A DNA stretch of 64,000 nt from Paenibacillus massiliensis 2301065 = DSM 16942. GTDB taxonomy: Bacteria; Bacillota; Bacilli; Paenibacillales; Paenibacillaceae. Positions 1-9,600 of the stretch are shown here, in pieces. How positions within the stretch are numbered: the stretch's first letter is position 1; each line of letters starts with the position of its first letter. Position numbers and translations under genes: made by a program. The stretch is from assembly GCF_000377505.1 (NCBI RefSeq), contig NZ_KB898201.1, positions 1-64,000 of the forward strand, read 5' to 3'. Below the pieces are notes generated by a model, which worked only from the letters and a program-made list of their open reading frames with translations, did no database searches and was not told the DNA's origin.

Positions 1-509
1 CAGAACGCATAGTCCTTGTACTGGATGGGCAGCGCAGCCAGCGTCTCTTCGCGGTAGAACGCCAGCAAATCCTGAATCAGGATCCCGATGGACACCCCGT
101 CGTAGATAATATGATGGATGTCGTATACCAGCAGATGGCGATCCTCTGCCTGCCGGATCAGGGTCAGGCGCAGCAGGGGAGCGCAGCCCAGATCAAATGG
201 TCGCACAAACGAGGCCAGCAGCGACGCCAGCGATGTATCCCTCGCCTCCTGGAAGGTCAGCGGACTGGCGACATGCTCATGGACCTGCTGCACCGGATGC
301 CCATCCCGGAAGGCAAAGGATGTCCGCAAAGCCTCATGCCGCGCCAGCAAGGCACGGACTGCCCGCGCAAAACGCTCGGGGTCCAGCGGCCCCTCCAGCA
401 CGGCCAGGTGCGGCAAATTGTATTTAATCGTCGGGCCCTCCAGCTGCTCCACCAGGTACAGCCGTCGCTGCGAGGAAGACAGGGGATAATCCTCCTGCTT
501 CGGAGCATG
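1..509. repeat. Long direct repeat, copy 1 (C-domain N-terminal region)
   Basis: Matches 6749-7257 with 13 mismatches in 509 bases and no gaps (97.4%). It encodes the start of the second C domain of the leftmost NRPS. The match ends sharply at 509, at the DYPLSSSQ domain boundary; the left limit lies outside the window. Confidence 0.95.
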
Positions 510-3188
510 TCCGATAGGTTGAGAAGCACTTGGCCCATAATTGTCAATCCACGCCGCTAGCTCACTTAAGACGGGATAGATGAATATATCTTTAATCGTT
601 ACGTCTCTCTCAAATTCCTGATACAGCAAATAGACCAGCTTCGTGGCCGTGAAGGAACTGCCTCCACACTTCAGAAAATGGTCGTCCTTTCCCACCTGCG
701 GAAGATCTAGCAGACGGCACCAGATGTGTGCAAGTCTTTGCTCGGTATTCGTAAGATGCGTACTCTGCAAGTCGTTGTTATCGCTGCATGTGTCCCCTGT
801 GTTCTTACTATGCTCATACTTTCCGGACTTATAGTCCAGCTGTCTAGGAGGATCAGGAAGAGCCTTCATGTTGATTTTTCCATTCGGTAGAAGAGGAAAA
901 GCCTCTAGCACCATCATCCGATCTGGCAGCATATACTCCGGCAACCTCTCCTCCAGATAGTCGCGCAGTGTATCAGTCGATAGCGTTTGATGACATACGA
1001 TATATGCACACAGCATCGGCGCAGTTGCAGCGTTTTTTCGGACGGTCACTATGGCCTGTTTGACATCTGGATGATGCAGCAAGCATGTTTTGATCTCGTC
1101 TAGCTCAATGCGATAGCCGCGAATTTTGACCTGTTGGTCTACACGCCCGAGATATTCAACATTCCCATTCTCATCCCATCTGGCATAATCTCCCGTACGA
1201 AACATAATCGAGCCTGGCACAAACGGGTTAGCCACAAACCTGGCAGCTGTCAGCTCTGGGCGGCGGTGGTATCCATCACATACCCCTTCTCCTGCAATAT
1301 ATAGTTCGCCTCGAACACCCGGTGGCTGTAATTGCAGCCTGTCACTTAGGATATAGACACGCGTGTTGTGAGACGGTTTGCCTACAGGGACTCGATCAGT
1401 ATGGGTACTATAAGGAATTGTATAGTGCAATGTATCATCCGAGCATTCGCTTTGGCCGTACGCGTTAATTAATTCAATGCGATACTCCCTGTAAAAGCGG
1501 TTAACCAATTCGGGATGGACCCTTTCCCCGGTAATCAGCAGTTTTTTGAGATGAGAGAGTCTGGCCTTGGCAGCACCCATATCAACCATATCAAGATAGG
1601 CTTCCAGCGCAGACGGGACGATCTCCATCAACGTTATGCCATCATGATCGACCTGGCGGAAGAATGCCGGACCGTCTTTAATAATCTGGTCGCTGTAAAT
1701 CACAAGCTCTGCTCCCGTCAGCAGCGGTGCATGTATAATCCATATCGAGGCAACAAAGCTTAAATTGATGTTGTGGCTAATTCGATCCTGTTCGTTCATA
1801 TCCAGCAGGGATACTTTCGTCAGTACATGATTGATAATCCCGTGATGAGAGAGCTGCACTCCTTTGGGAGCGCCTTCTGAGCCAGAGGTATAAATCATAT
1901 AAGCTGGACTTGCCTGCTCTGTGGTGAAGGGAAGCATTGCATCGCTGTATGCAGAAATTCCTAACACCTCATACGCAGCCGTCTGAGTGTGCAGCTTGGG
2001 CAGCAGACGCATCACAGCCTCGTCACGGGCAGCATGGATCAGCATACGAGCCCCGCTATCCTCAAGCATATACAACACCCGCTCTGACGGATAAAAGCGA
2101 TCAACAGGAAGGCACACTGCTCCTGTCTTGAGTATGGCAAGCACAACAATGACCGTATCCACGGAACGAGGCATCATGACCGCTACTACATCCCCAGCTC
2201 GGATCCCCTCCTCCTTCAGCCATCTTGCACAGCGGTTAGAAAGAACATCAAGCTCTTGGTAGGATAATTGCTTATGCTCATCCATGACGGCAGGCTGGTC
2301 AGGCGACGTTCTTGCTTGCTGTACAAACAGCTCCTGTAGTGTCCGATCAGCAGGATAGTCACAATACGTGCTGTTAAATTCGTTCAAAAGCATGTGCTCC
2401 GTCACTAAGGAGAATAGCGGGACTTCATTCAGCGGCAAATGCAGGCTATCGTGAACATGTTGCAGCAAATAGCGCAAATGATCGGTTAATTGCTCCACCG
2501 TGCTTGTTTTATAACGAGTGATATTGTAATGAATCTCACAGGCTAAACCTGCTCCACAGGTTCTCCAACAGAAGCCCAGGTCAAAAAATGAATATAAATC
2601 AGCAAGGACTGGCAATGCCTTATTAGATCGGTCATGCGCCTGTTCCTCGATTGTATCCAAATGGAGTTCCAGCATAGCATCCAGCAGCGGAGCTCGCATG
2701 GGCTCGACGGACTTCCCTCGCGCTGCCAATGAACGGAGTCCTGCCTCAAAATGCAGCAATGACTGCCGTTCTGACGATTGCAGTATCTGTTCAACAAAGC
2801 GCAGAAAGTCAACAAGCGACCATTGATCATCATGCTGAAGCTGCACAATACAGCAATCCTCTGTCTGTTGCTTCTCCCGCTTCTCACGCAATGTACAGCC
2901 AAGCAAGAGCTGCTCCGATTGTCCGTAACGATGAATCAAATAGTAGACCTGTGAAGCAAGCAATGCGGCGAGAGAAATATGCTCTTGCTCGCATACACTT
3001 CTAAGCCGGCTTATATCAGCAGGAGTCAAGTCAAGGTGACTTACCTCGTATTGTGCTGCGCCCTTATTGTGATAATCAAAAGGAACTCCTGCGAACTCAG
3101 GGGAATTCGCAACAATGCTGCTCCAGTATGCGATTCCCGGTTCAGCTATATCACCAGCAGTCAACCCCCTCATGACCTCATTACTCAT
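1..3188 (-). CDS. Nonribosomal peptide synthetase, half-C-A-PCP-C..., 3' end beyond window
   Basis: The reading frame opens at the ATG at 3188, behind GGAGG with good spacing, overlaps the end of the KS-NRPS gene by 8 bases, and stays open to base 1. Residues about 1-265 are only the C-terminal half of a condensation domain: they begin at the GIAYW linker and contain no HHxxxDG. An adenylation domain follows (about 270-790), with A3 motif TSGSEGAPKG, A7-like FRTGD and A10 NGKINMKALP. The binding-pocket Asp (position 235 of GrsA) is Val (SFVASIW), and A5 reads NAYGQSECSDD. My alignment gives the pocket as VAWEIGADDK, so an unusual substrate lacking a normal alpha-amino acid shape is possible; I cannot name it. 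The PCP motif is FLKCGGSS (about 830-845). A second C domain starts near residue 890 (DYPLSSSQRRLYL) with HHIIYDG, then runs off the window. This last part is GC-rich and nearly identical to 6749-7257. Confidence 0.93.
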   Translation of the reverse strand, partial: MSNEVMRGLTAGDIAEPGIAYWSSIVANSPEFAGVPFDYHNKGAAQYEVSHLDLTPADISRLRSVCEQEHISLAALLASQVYYLIHRYGQSEQLLLGCTLREKREKQQTEDCCIVQLQHDDQWSLVDFLRFVEQILQSSERQSLLHFEAGLRSLAARGKSVEPMRAPLLDAMLELHLDTIEEQAHDRSNKALPVLADLYSFFDLGFCWRTCGAGLACEIHYNITRYKTSTVEQLTDHLRYLLQHVHDSLHLPLNEVPLFSLVTEHMLLNEFNSTYCDYPADRTLQELFVQQARTSPDQPAVMDEHKQLSYQELDVLSNRCARWLKEEGIRAGDVVAVMMPRSVDTVIVVLAILKTGAVCLPVDRFYPSERVLYMLEDSGARMLIHAARDEAVMRLLPKLHTQTAAYEVLGISAYSDAMLPFTTEQASPAYMIYTSGSEGAPKGVQLSHHGIINHVLTKVSLLDMNEQDRISHNINLSFVASIWIIHAPLLTGAELVIYSDQIIKDGPAFFRQVDHDGITLMEIVPSALEAYLDMVDMGAAKARLSHLKKLLITGERVHPELVNRFYREYRIELINAYGQSECSDDTLHYTIPYSTHTDRVPVGKPSHNTRVYILSDRLQLQPPGVRGELYIAGEGVCDGYHRRPELTAARFVANPFVPGSIMFRTGDYARWDENGNVEYLGRVDQQVKIRGYRIELDEIKTCLLHHPDVKQAIVTVRKNAATAPMLCAYIVCHQTLSTDTLRDYLEERLPEYMLPDRMMVLEAFPLLPNGKINMKALPDPPRQLDYKSGKYEHSKNTGDTCSDNNDLQSTHLTNTEQRLAHIWCRLLDLPQVGKDDHFLKCGGSSFTATKLVYLLYQEFERDVTIKDIFIYPVLSELAAWIDNYGPSASQPIGHAPKQEDYPLSSSQRRLYLVEQLEGPTIKYNLPHLAVLEGPLDPERFARAVRALLARHEALRTSFAFRDGHPVQQVHEHVASPLTFQEARDTSLASLLASFVRPFDLGCAPLLRLTLIRQAEDRHLLVYDIHHIIYDGVSIGILIQDLLAFYREETLAALPIQYKDYAF

Positions 3189-6100
3189 ACGCTACCTCCG
3201 TTTTGGAAATGAGATTGGCTGGTCGTGGTAAGGTGCCAGGCTGGGTCGGCTGATGAGGAGGTATGAGCGAAGCAGCCTCAGTAAAGAGGCCCTTCTCAAT
3301 CAGATCCACTACAGAAGTCAGTAGCCGGACGTATCCCGAAAACAGCCGCTTCATCCCTTCTGCCTCCAGCCGTCTGGAATTGTAGCTCAGCTTCAGGAGC
3401 AGCGCTTCCTTCGCGTCTGCCGCTGTTCCCGTCCGCTCCCAGGTGCACGTCAGGATCAGATCATACCCTTGCTCCATCCGCCCCGGACCGCCGGCGCCGC
3501 TGCGGAACAAACCACGCACGCCTCCCGCACGTATAGGCTCCCGCTGCAGCCGGATCACCTGCTCCGGCGACAGTCGATGACCTTGCTCCCAGGCCGTCTG
3601 CACCTCCAGCAGGCGGCTCCGTAGATCATCGGCATCCTGCACCTGCTGGCTCCACCCCTCCACCGTGACCAGCGTGACCTGTCGTTCCCCGTCCAGGGTA
3701 GCGCTGAGCCCCATGGGCCTCTCGCTGCCCAGTTCGGCCAGCAGCACCAGATACAGCCCCAGCAGCAGCCGCTCCACGGATTGCTGGCACTGCCGGGCCG
3801 CTGCCTGCAAGGAGGCCGCCGATTCCGCTCCCAGCTGGTACCGTAGCCCTGCCGTTGGCTGTACTGCCGCGCCTTGTGTCCGGCTATAGCCGACGGGCAA
3901 CCTCAATAAGGGCAAATGCGCCTCCCGTTCACGCGCTCGCTCCGCTTGCTCTCGTACCCGCTGGGCAATCCGTGCCACCGTCGCATAGCCGAACAGCTCC
4001 GTCAGACCGATCGCCCCGGGGTAACGCGCCTCCAGCTCCCGGTGCAGCCGCACCAGCAGCAGCGACGTACCGCCCTGCTCGAAGAACGGTGTATCCAGAT
4101 CAATGGACTCCCGCTGCAGGACTTGGCTCCACAGCCTCGCCAGCTCGCTCTCCAGTGCATCACCTGTGATCCGTCCGGCTCCGCTTCCCAGCAGACGCGA
4201 ACGCTCTGGCTGCGGCAGCGATTGCCGATCCAGCTTGCCTCCCGGCGTACGCGGCAGCTCCTCCAGCTGCACGTAGCTGCCCGGGATCATGTACCCCGGC
4301 AGCTCCTCCGCCAGATGGACACGCAGCTCCGTGGCCGTCAACGGGCGATTGGCGCGCACATAGGCACACAGCTGCGATCCGCCTGGGCCATCCCAGCGGC
4401 GGACGGCAGCTTCCTGCACGGCTGGATGAGTATGCAGCCGCGCTTCAATCTCGCCCGGCTCCACCCGGTAGCCGTTGAGCTTGAGCTGTTCATCGAGCCG
4501 TCCCATGTACTCCAGCACGCCCTCTGCCCGCCAGCGTACGCGGTCTCCTGTGCGATACAGCCGCGTCCCTGGAAGTATCAAGGTACGATGTGCACGATCT
4601 GTCTCCCTATCCCGAGCCCGGAGCGCAGATCGGAACCGCTCGGCACTCAGCTCTTCTTGACCAAGGTAGCCCCGCGCTACCCCCGGTCCGCCCAGCCACA
4701 GCTCACCCATGCAGCCTATGGGCAACGGCTCGCCGAAGGGACCCAGCACATACGCCTCGGTCTGCCCGAACGGACGGCCAATCGGGACCGGCCCGTCTTC
4801 CGGCTCCTGGGCCAGCGACTGCACCAGCGACCAGACCGTCGTCTCCGTCGGTCCGTACAGGTTGAACAGCTCCCCTGTATAGCTGCGGCGTACTTGCTTC
4901 AGCAGCTCCGGCGCTAACGCTTCTCCGCCGACCAGCAGCGTGCGCAGCGAAGACGGCAACTTCCCCTCTCCCGCCTCCAGCAGCAGCCGCAGTCGCGAAG
5001 GAGTCACCTGCAGCAGGTCTGCCTGCTGACTGTCCAGCAGCCTGAGCAGCCGCTGCGGTTCCTGCTGCGCCCGCTCGTCGGCCAGCACGACCGTCATGCC
5101 ATACGCCAGTGGAGCCAGGCTCTCCAATACAAAGATGTCAAAGGATACCGTCGTCACGGACAGCAGGCGACGTCCGGGTGCAAACCCGAGCTTCTGCGGC
5201 AGCTGCTCCAGCAGATGTGCCACAGCCCCTTGCTCAATCATGACGCCCTTGGGCTGTCCCGTGGAGCCAGAGGTATAGATGACATACGCCAGAGCATCTG
5301 CCTGCCCGGGCTCCGCGAATGGCTCCGGCGACGCCTGCACCCAGCTATGGTGGCGGGGAGCCTGGTCCTCCGAGACGTGCTCCCTCAACCTTGACATCCC
5401 CTCACGGCTCGGGACAGACTCGACTCCCAAGCCCGCAGGCGACGCGGTATCCCCCTCCGTAAGCCCGGTCTCTAGGGGTGCTGTCATGGCAGCTTCACCT
5501 TCGGCGGCTCCCAGCAGCCTCCCCCGCTCATCCAGCCGCAGGACGGCTCCCGTATAGCCTATGCCCGGGGCGGGTGGCTCTGCACATAACAACAGCCGCA
5601 CCCCACTATGCTGCAGCATGTGCGTCAAGCGCTCCGGCGGGTAGGCCGGGTCCAGCGGCACATAGGCCGCCCCGGCCCTCCAGCTGGCCAGCATCGCCAC
5701 CAGCAGCGCACCTGTACGGGGCAGCAGCAGACCGATCCGTTCGTCGGGCTGGAGCCCACGTGAGCGCAACTCCTGCGCCAGACGCGCAGACCGCACCTCC
5801 AGCTCCCGACTGCTCATCTGCTCGTCTCCCCAGATCAGTGCGGGCGCATCCCCGTGACGATGCAGCGCATCGACAATCAGACGCGTTGCGGTTGTACTGG
5901 CGCAGGGGAGCACAGACGAGGCTCCCGCTTCCGTCGCAAAGGCCTTCAGCTGCCGCTCCTCCCCAGCCGTCAGCATCCCCAGCTGCGACAGCGCACAATC
6001 CGCTGACGCAACAATGCTCTTCAGCAGCTCCTGCCAGTGTCCGGCCAGACGCTCCATCGTATCCGCCCGGTACCGCTCGTCCGCATAGACCAGGCTGCAC

Positions 6101-9100
6101 TCCAGCCCCTCGCCGCTCTCCAATACATCCAGCGTTAGATCGTATGCCGCTGTATTCAGCTGCTCCTCGCTTTCCTTCAGGCGCAGTCCGGTCTGCGCAG
6201 GCAGTGCCTCAGGACGTGGATGAAGCGCGAACAAGATGTTGAACAGCGGATGGCTCCCGGTATCCCGCGGCACCTGCAGGCGCTCCACCAGATCCTCAAA
6301 CGGATAGTCCTGATGCTCATACGCCCTGAGTGCTGTCTGGCGTACCTCCGCCAGCAGAGTGCGAAAGCTCGCCTGGCCGTCGACCTTCAGCCGCAGCGCC
6401 AGCACGTTAATGAATACGCCGATCAGCTTCTCCATATCCGGGTGCTGTCGTCCCGACACAGGAGTACCGAGCACCAGCTCCGTCTGGCCCGTGTAGCGCG
6501 ATACCAGTACGCCAAAGCCCGCCAGCAGCGTCATGTACAGCGTCGCTCCTGCTTCAGCCGCCACCTCTCGCAGCCGGCGGGTGGTGGACGCATCCACCCC
6601 GAAGCGCACCGTGCCCGCCGTATAGCGCCGCGGCCCCTGCCAAGCGACATCGGCCGCGATCCGGGTCTGCGGCAGCTCGCCGGACAATTGCTCCATCCAG
6701 TACGTCTCGTGTGCCCGCATCTCGCCGCTGCGCAGTCGCTCCTGCTGCCAGAACGCATAGTCCTTGTACTGGATGGGCAGCGCAGCCAGCGTCTCTTCGC
6801 GGTAGAACGCCAGCAAATCCTGAATCAGGATCCCGATGGACACTCCGTCGTAGATAATATGATGAATGTCGTATACCAGCAGATGGCGATCCTCTGCCTG
6901 CCGGATCAGGGTCAGGCGCAGAAGGGGAGCGCAGCCCAGATCAAATGGTCGCACAAACGAGGCCAGCAGCGACGCCAGCGATATATCGCTGGCCTCCTGG
7001 AAGGTCAGCGGACTGGCGACATGCTCATGGACCCGCTGCACCGGATGCCCGTCCCGGAAGGCAAAGGATGTCCGCAAAGCCTCATGCCGCGCCAGCAAAG
7101 CACGGACTGCCCGCGCAAAACGCTCGGGGTCCAGCGGCCCCTCCAGCACGGCCAGGTGCGGCAAATTGTATTTGATCGTCGGGCCCTCCAGCTGCTCCAC
7201 CAGGTACAGCCGTCGCTGCGAGGAGGACAGGGGATAATCCCCCTGCTTCGGGGCATGCTCTATGGAGCGATGGATGATGGCAGCAGGTGACACCATCTTT
7301 GCTCTAACTAGGGTGGCGAGTGACTCGATCGTCGGTTGCTGGAGAATATCTGCTACGTTCAAGGTGGTTCCTAGCTCTTCATTCAGTGTATTGACAATGC
7401 GCAAGGCCAGAATGGAATCCCCTCCCAGGCTGTAATAATTGTCATGAATGCCAAGCTTGTCGTATCCGAGCAAGCGCCCCCATACCTCCGCAATACACAA
7501 CTCCTCCGACAATATAGGCCGATCCCTGCGTGAGCCTGTCAGTTCCACGGAACGAAATGCTCTCTTGCTCTTCTCTACAGTAGCTAGCGCTTGCTCCGGC
7601 AGGTTCTCTCTTGCCAGTTCCTTCTCTATCAAATCTGCGCTTCCCCTTAATCCGCTGTCTACCCCTACGTTATCCAGCGCTAGCCAGCAACGTGTAGGGG
7701 CAAACGGATATGTGGGCAGACTGATCTTTCTTCTGCCTTGTCCTTCATAAAGCAACTTCCAGTCGATGGTCTTCCCCTCGATATAGCGCTCTCCAAGTTC
7801 CGTCAGGTCGTCTTCCAGCACATTAGCGCTTCCTATCTCTTCTATTCCTGCATATATCCAGCCCTTAGCAGGATCTGACTTTCTAATACCTTCAAGCTGT
7901 GAAGACGTTGCAATAGGCTCATTACCACCATGTCGACTAGTGATGAATATGCCTTCTGAAGGAAGGGAGACCGGATGCATCCAGTCAATAAGCTGTAGCT
8001 TAGTCCTTAGTTCACTGCAACTAGTAAAAAGGACAGCTACTCTCCAGCTGTAATGATTTCTGCCGGTGTTAGCGGTATAACACAGATCATCTGCGTCAAT
8101 CTCCTCATCCTCTGTCAGCAAGCTGATATAGCGTTCTGTCAGTGTACGCAAAGCCTCTGGAGTGCGCGCTGATAGTCCAACAATTCGCTTCTTCTCAGTA
8201 TCATAACAAGGAAGAACATCCTGCTCAGGCGCCTCCTCCAGCACAACATGCACATTCGTACCACTAAGTCCTAAAGAGGTCACCCCGCATCTGCGAGGTC
8301 CTGCACCAGCTTCCCAAGCACTGAGATGGCGATTGACGAAGACCGGGGAGGATTCAAAATCTATATTCTTATTCGGTAGCTCAACATGCAGACTCGCCGG
8401 AATCTCATGATGCTTCAAAGACAAAATACACTTGAGCATTCCGGCCAGGCCTGCCGCCGTATCGAGATGGCCCATATTGCTCTTGACCGAGCCTACGGCG
8501 CAGAATTGTTTTCTGGCTGTATAGGAGCGAAATGCGCGTGTGATCCCTTCAATTTCAATAGGATCTCCCAGCAGGGTTCCGGTACCGTGAGCTTCAATAT
8601 AGCTAATGGTCTCAGGATGAACCCCAGCCTGCTCCCATGCTTTTCGAATGACCTTCTCCTGGGCAAGTGGATTGGGAGCGGCCAAGCTGGCAGACCGTCC
8701 ATCATTGTTCACTGCACTGCCTTTGATTACAGCATGAATGAGATCATTGTCATCCAGTGCAGCGCCTAGCGGCTTAAGCAATAAGGCGATAGATCCTTCT
8801 CCTCCACCGGAACCGTCCGTACTATTATCGAATACTTTCGCACGTCCAGTGGACGATACGATGCCAATATCGGCGCCCTCTACATCCTCATGTGGCAGTA
8901 GACTGAGGCGGATTCCACCTACCAGTGCCATATCGCACTCCCTGCCGCGTAAGGCCTGACAAGCCAGATGTACTGCTACTAACGATGAAGAGCAAGCAGT
9001 ATTCACGGTCATATTAGGTCCTTGCAAATCCAGTGTGTGAGCAATAAGGCTACCTAAGAGAGACGGGAGGTTGCCTGCCAGCGAGTCAGCCAGCGATGTC

Positions 9101-9582
9101 GGGTCCGTATCTGCAATCATCCTTCTATACTCCAGCCTAGGATTAAAGCCTGCAAATACACCAGTGCTGCAGGTGCGAATCCGATCTCCTCCGTAACCCG
9201 CATCCTCAATGGCTTCCCATGCGGTCTCCAGAAATATACGATGGTGGGGATCCATCAGCGCAGCAAGGCGAGGCGATAATTGAAAAAAGGAAAAATCAAA
9301 AGTGTCAATACGATGAAGGTAGGCAGCTGGAGGATAGTTCGGTTTCTTACCTTTATCATGGTACAAGCCTGTATAGGACTCGATATCTCCTCTTCGGGAA
9401 GCTGGAAGCTCGCCAATGAGATCAAGCCCGCTGCGCAGATTGCTCCAGAACTCCTTGACACTCTTGGCCTGCGGCAATCTCGCTGCCATGCCTATGATAG
9501 CAATATCGTTCTCATTGATTTCTTCTATTACCGGACCACCTGTCGTTGGCTGTGCATACGCATTTCTCTGAATCGGCTTCAA
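3181..9582 (-). CDS. Hybrid PKS-NRPS: KS-ACP-C-A(Gly)-PCP-half-C
   Basis: KS domain (about residues 30-460, numbering from the upstream ATG) has the full triad: TACSSS, EAHGTGT and NMGHLDTAAG. No AT domain follows, so extender units must come from the separate transferase next door. A carrier domain has LGGDS near 729. A complete C domain (about 790-1200) has HHIIYDG. The A domain (about 1220-1800) has TSGSTGQPKG, and its pocket reads DILQLGLVWK by my alignment, the known glycine pattern; a long low-complexity insert lies at about 1370-1430. A PCP (GGTSL near 1845) is followed by about 250 residues resembling only the C-terminal half of a C domain. The ATG at 9600 has no ribosome site, whereas AAGGAGG inside it sits 8 bases before TTG at 9582, so I prefer TTG. 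The DNA encoding C-A-PCP-half-C is much richer in G+C than the KS part. Confidence 0.95.
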   Translation of the reverse strand: MKPIQRNAYAQPTTGGPVIEEINENDIAIIGMAARLPQAKSVKEFWSNLRSGLDLIGELPASRRGDIESYTGLYHDKGKKPNYPPAAYLHRIDTFDFSFFQLSPRLAALMDPHHRIFLETAWEAIEDAGYGGDRIRTCSTGVFAGFNPRLEYRRMIADTDPTSLADSLAGNLPSLLGSLIAHTLDLQGPNMTVNTACSSSLVAVHLACQALRGRECDMALVGGIRLSLLPHEDVEGADIGIVSSTGRAKVFDNSTDGSGGGEGSIALLLKPLGAALDDNDLIHAVIKGSAVNNDGRSASLAAPNPLAQEKVIRKAWEQAGVHPETISYIEAHGTGTLLGDPIEIEGITRAFRSYTARKQFCAVGSVKSNMGHLDTAAGLAGMLKCILSLKHHEIPASLHVELPNKNIDFESSPVFVNRHLSAWEAGAGPRRCGVTSLGLSGTNVHVVLEEAPEQDVLPCYDTEKKRIVGLSARTPEALRTLTERYISLLTEDEEIDADDLCYTANTGRNHYSWRVAVLFTSCSELRTKLQLIDWMHPVSLPSEGIFITSRHGGNEPIATSSQLEGIRKSDPAKGWIYAGIEEIGSANVLEDDLTELGERYIEGKTIDWKLLYEGQGRRKISLPTYPFAPTRCWLALDNVGVDSGLRGSADLIEKELARENLPEQALATVEKSKRAFRSVELTGSRRDRPILSEELCIAEVWGRLLGYDKLGIHDNYYSLGGDSILALRIVNTLNEELGTTLNVADILQQPTIESLATLVRAKMVSPAAIIHRSIEHAPKQGDYPLSSSQRRLYLVEQLEGPTIKYNLPHLAVLEGPLDPERFARAVRALLARHEALRTSFAFRDGHPVQRVHEHVASPLTFQEASDISLASLLASFVRPFDLGCAPLLRLTLIRQAEDRHLLVYDIHHIIYDGVSIGILIQDLLAFYREETLAALPIQYKDYAFWQQERLRSGEMRAHETYWMEQLSGELPQTRIAADVAWQGPRRYTAGTVRFGVDASTTRRLREVAAEAGATLYMTLLAGFGVLVSRYTGQTELVLGTPVSGRQHPDMEKLIGVFINVLALRLKVDGQASFRTLLAEVRQTALRAYEHQDYPFEDLVERLQVPRDTGSHPLFNILFALHPRPEALPAQTGLRLKESEEQLNTAAYDLTLDVLESGEGLECSLVYADERYRADTMERLAGHWQELLKSIVASADCALSQLGMLTAGEERQLKAFATEAGASSVLPCASTTATRLIVDALHRHGDAPALIWGDEQMSSRELEVRSARLAQELRSRGLQPDERIGLLLPRTGALLVAMLASWRAGAAYVPLDPAYPPERLTHMLQHSGVRLLLCAEPPAPGIGYTGAVLRLDERGRLLGAAEGEAAMTAPLETGLTEGDTASPAGLGVESVPSREGMSRLREHVSEDQAPRHHSWVQASPEPFAEPGQADALAYVIYTSGSTGQPKGVMIEQGAVAHLLEQLPQKLGFAPGRRLLSVTTVSFDIFVLESLAPLAYGMTVVLADERAQQEPQRLLRLLDSQQADLLQVTPSRLRLLLEAGEGKLPSSLRTLLVGGEALAPELLKQVRRSYTGELFNLYGPTETTVWSLVQSLAQEPEDGPVPIGRPFGQTEAYVLGPFGEPLPIGCMGELWLGGPGVARGYLGQEELSAERFRSALRARDRETDRAHRTLILPGTRLYRTGDRVRWRAEGVLEYMGRLDEQLKLNGYRVEPGEIEARLHTHPAVQEAAVRRWDGPGGSQLCAYVRANRPLTATELRVHLAEELPGYMIPGSYVQLEELPRTPGGKLDRQSLPQPERSRLLGSGAGRITGDALESELARLWSQVLQRESIDLDTPFFEQGGTSLLLVRLHRELEARYPGAIGLTELFGYATVARIAQRVREQAERAREREAHLPLLRLPVGYSRTQGAAVQPTAGLRYQLGAESAASLQAAARQCQQSVERLLLGLYLVLLAELGSERPMGLSATLDGERQVTLVTVEGWSQQVQDADDLRSRLLEVQTAWEQGHRLSPEQVIRLQREPIRAGGVRGLFRSGAGGPGRMEQGYDLILTCTWERTGTAADAKEALLLKLSYNSRRLEAEGMKRLFSGYVRLLTSVVDLIEKGLFTEAASLIPPHQPTQPGTLPRPANLISKTEVAYE
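3190..7257. other. GC-rich module tract (C-A-PCP-half-C)
   Basis: A sample at 4261-4320 holds 40 G/C of 60, against 27 of 60 at 46021-46080. The rise begins at the end of the KS-NRPS gene and ends at the start of its C domain. The KS half of the same gene, and the gene to the left up to base 510, look like the rest of the cluster. Confidence 0.8.
6749..7257. repeat. Long direct repeat, copy 2 (C-domain N-terminal region)
   Basis: Second copy of the 509-base repeat, in the C domain of the KS-NRPS gene. Similarity stops at 7257, where the base composition also changes. Confidence 0.95.
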
Positions 9583-9590
9583 CCCTGTCG

Positions 9591-9597
9591 CCTCCTT
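9591..9597 (-). promoter_or_regulatory. Ribosome binding site deciding a TTG start
   Basis: AAGGAGG followed by 8 bases and TTG at 9582. It overlaps the nominal ATG at 9600, which itself has no upstream purine-rich site and directly follows the TGA of the transferase gene. The KS-NRPS protein therefore probably starts six residues later than the longest open frame. Confidence 0.6.
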
Positions 9598-9600
9598 CAT

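Noticed and set aside
3916..4917. Long plus-strand open frame of 333 codons
   Set aside because: It lies antisense to the GC-rich A domain. High GC removes stop codons, and the minus frame has all NRPS motifs.
6220..7290. Plus-strand open frame of 356 codons
   Set aside because: It is antisense to the C domain of the KS-NRPS in the same GC-rich tract. Its copy at 111-560 exists only because the DNA is repeated.
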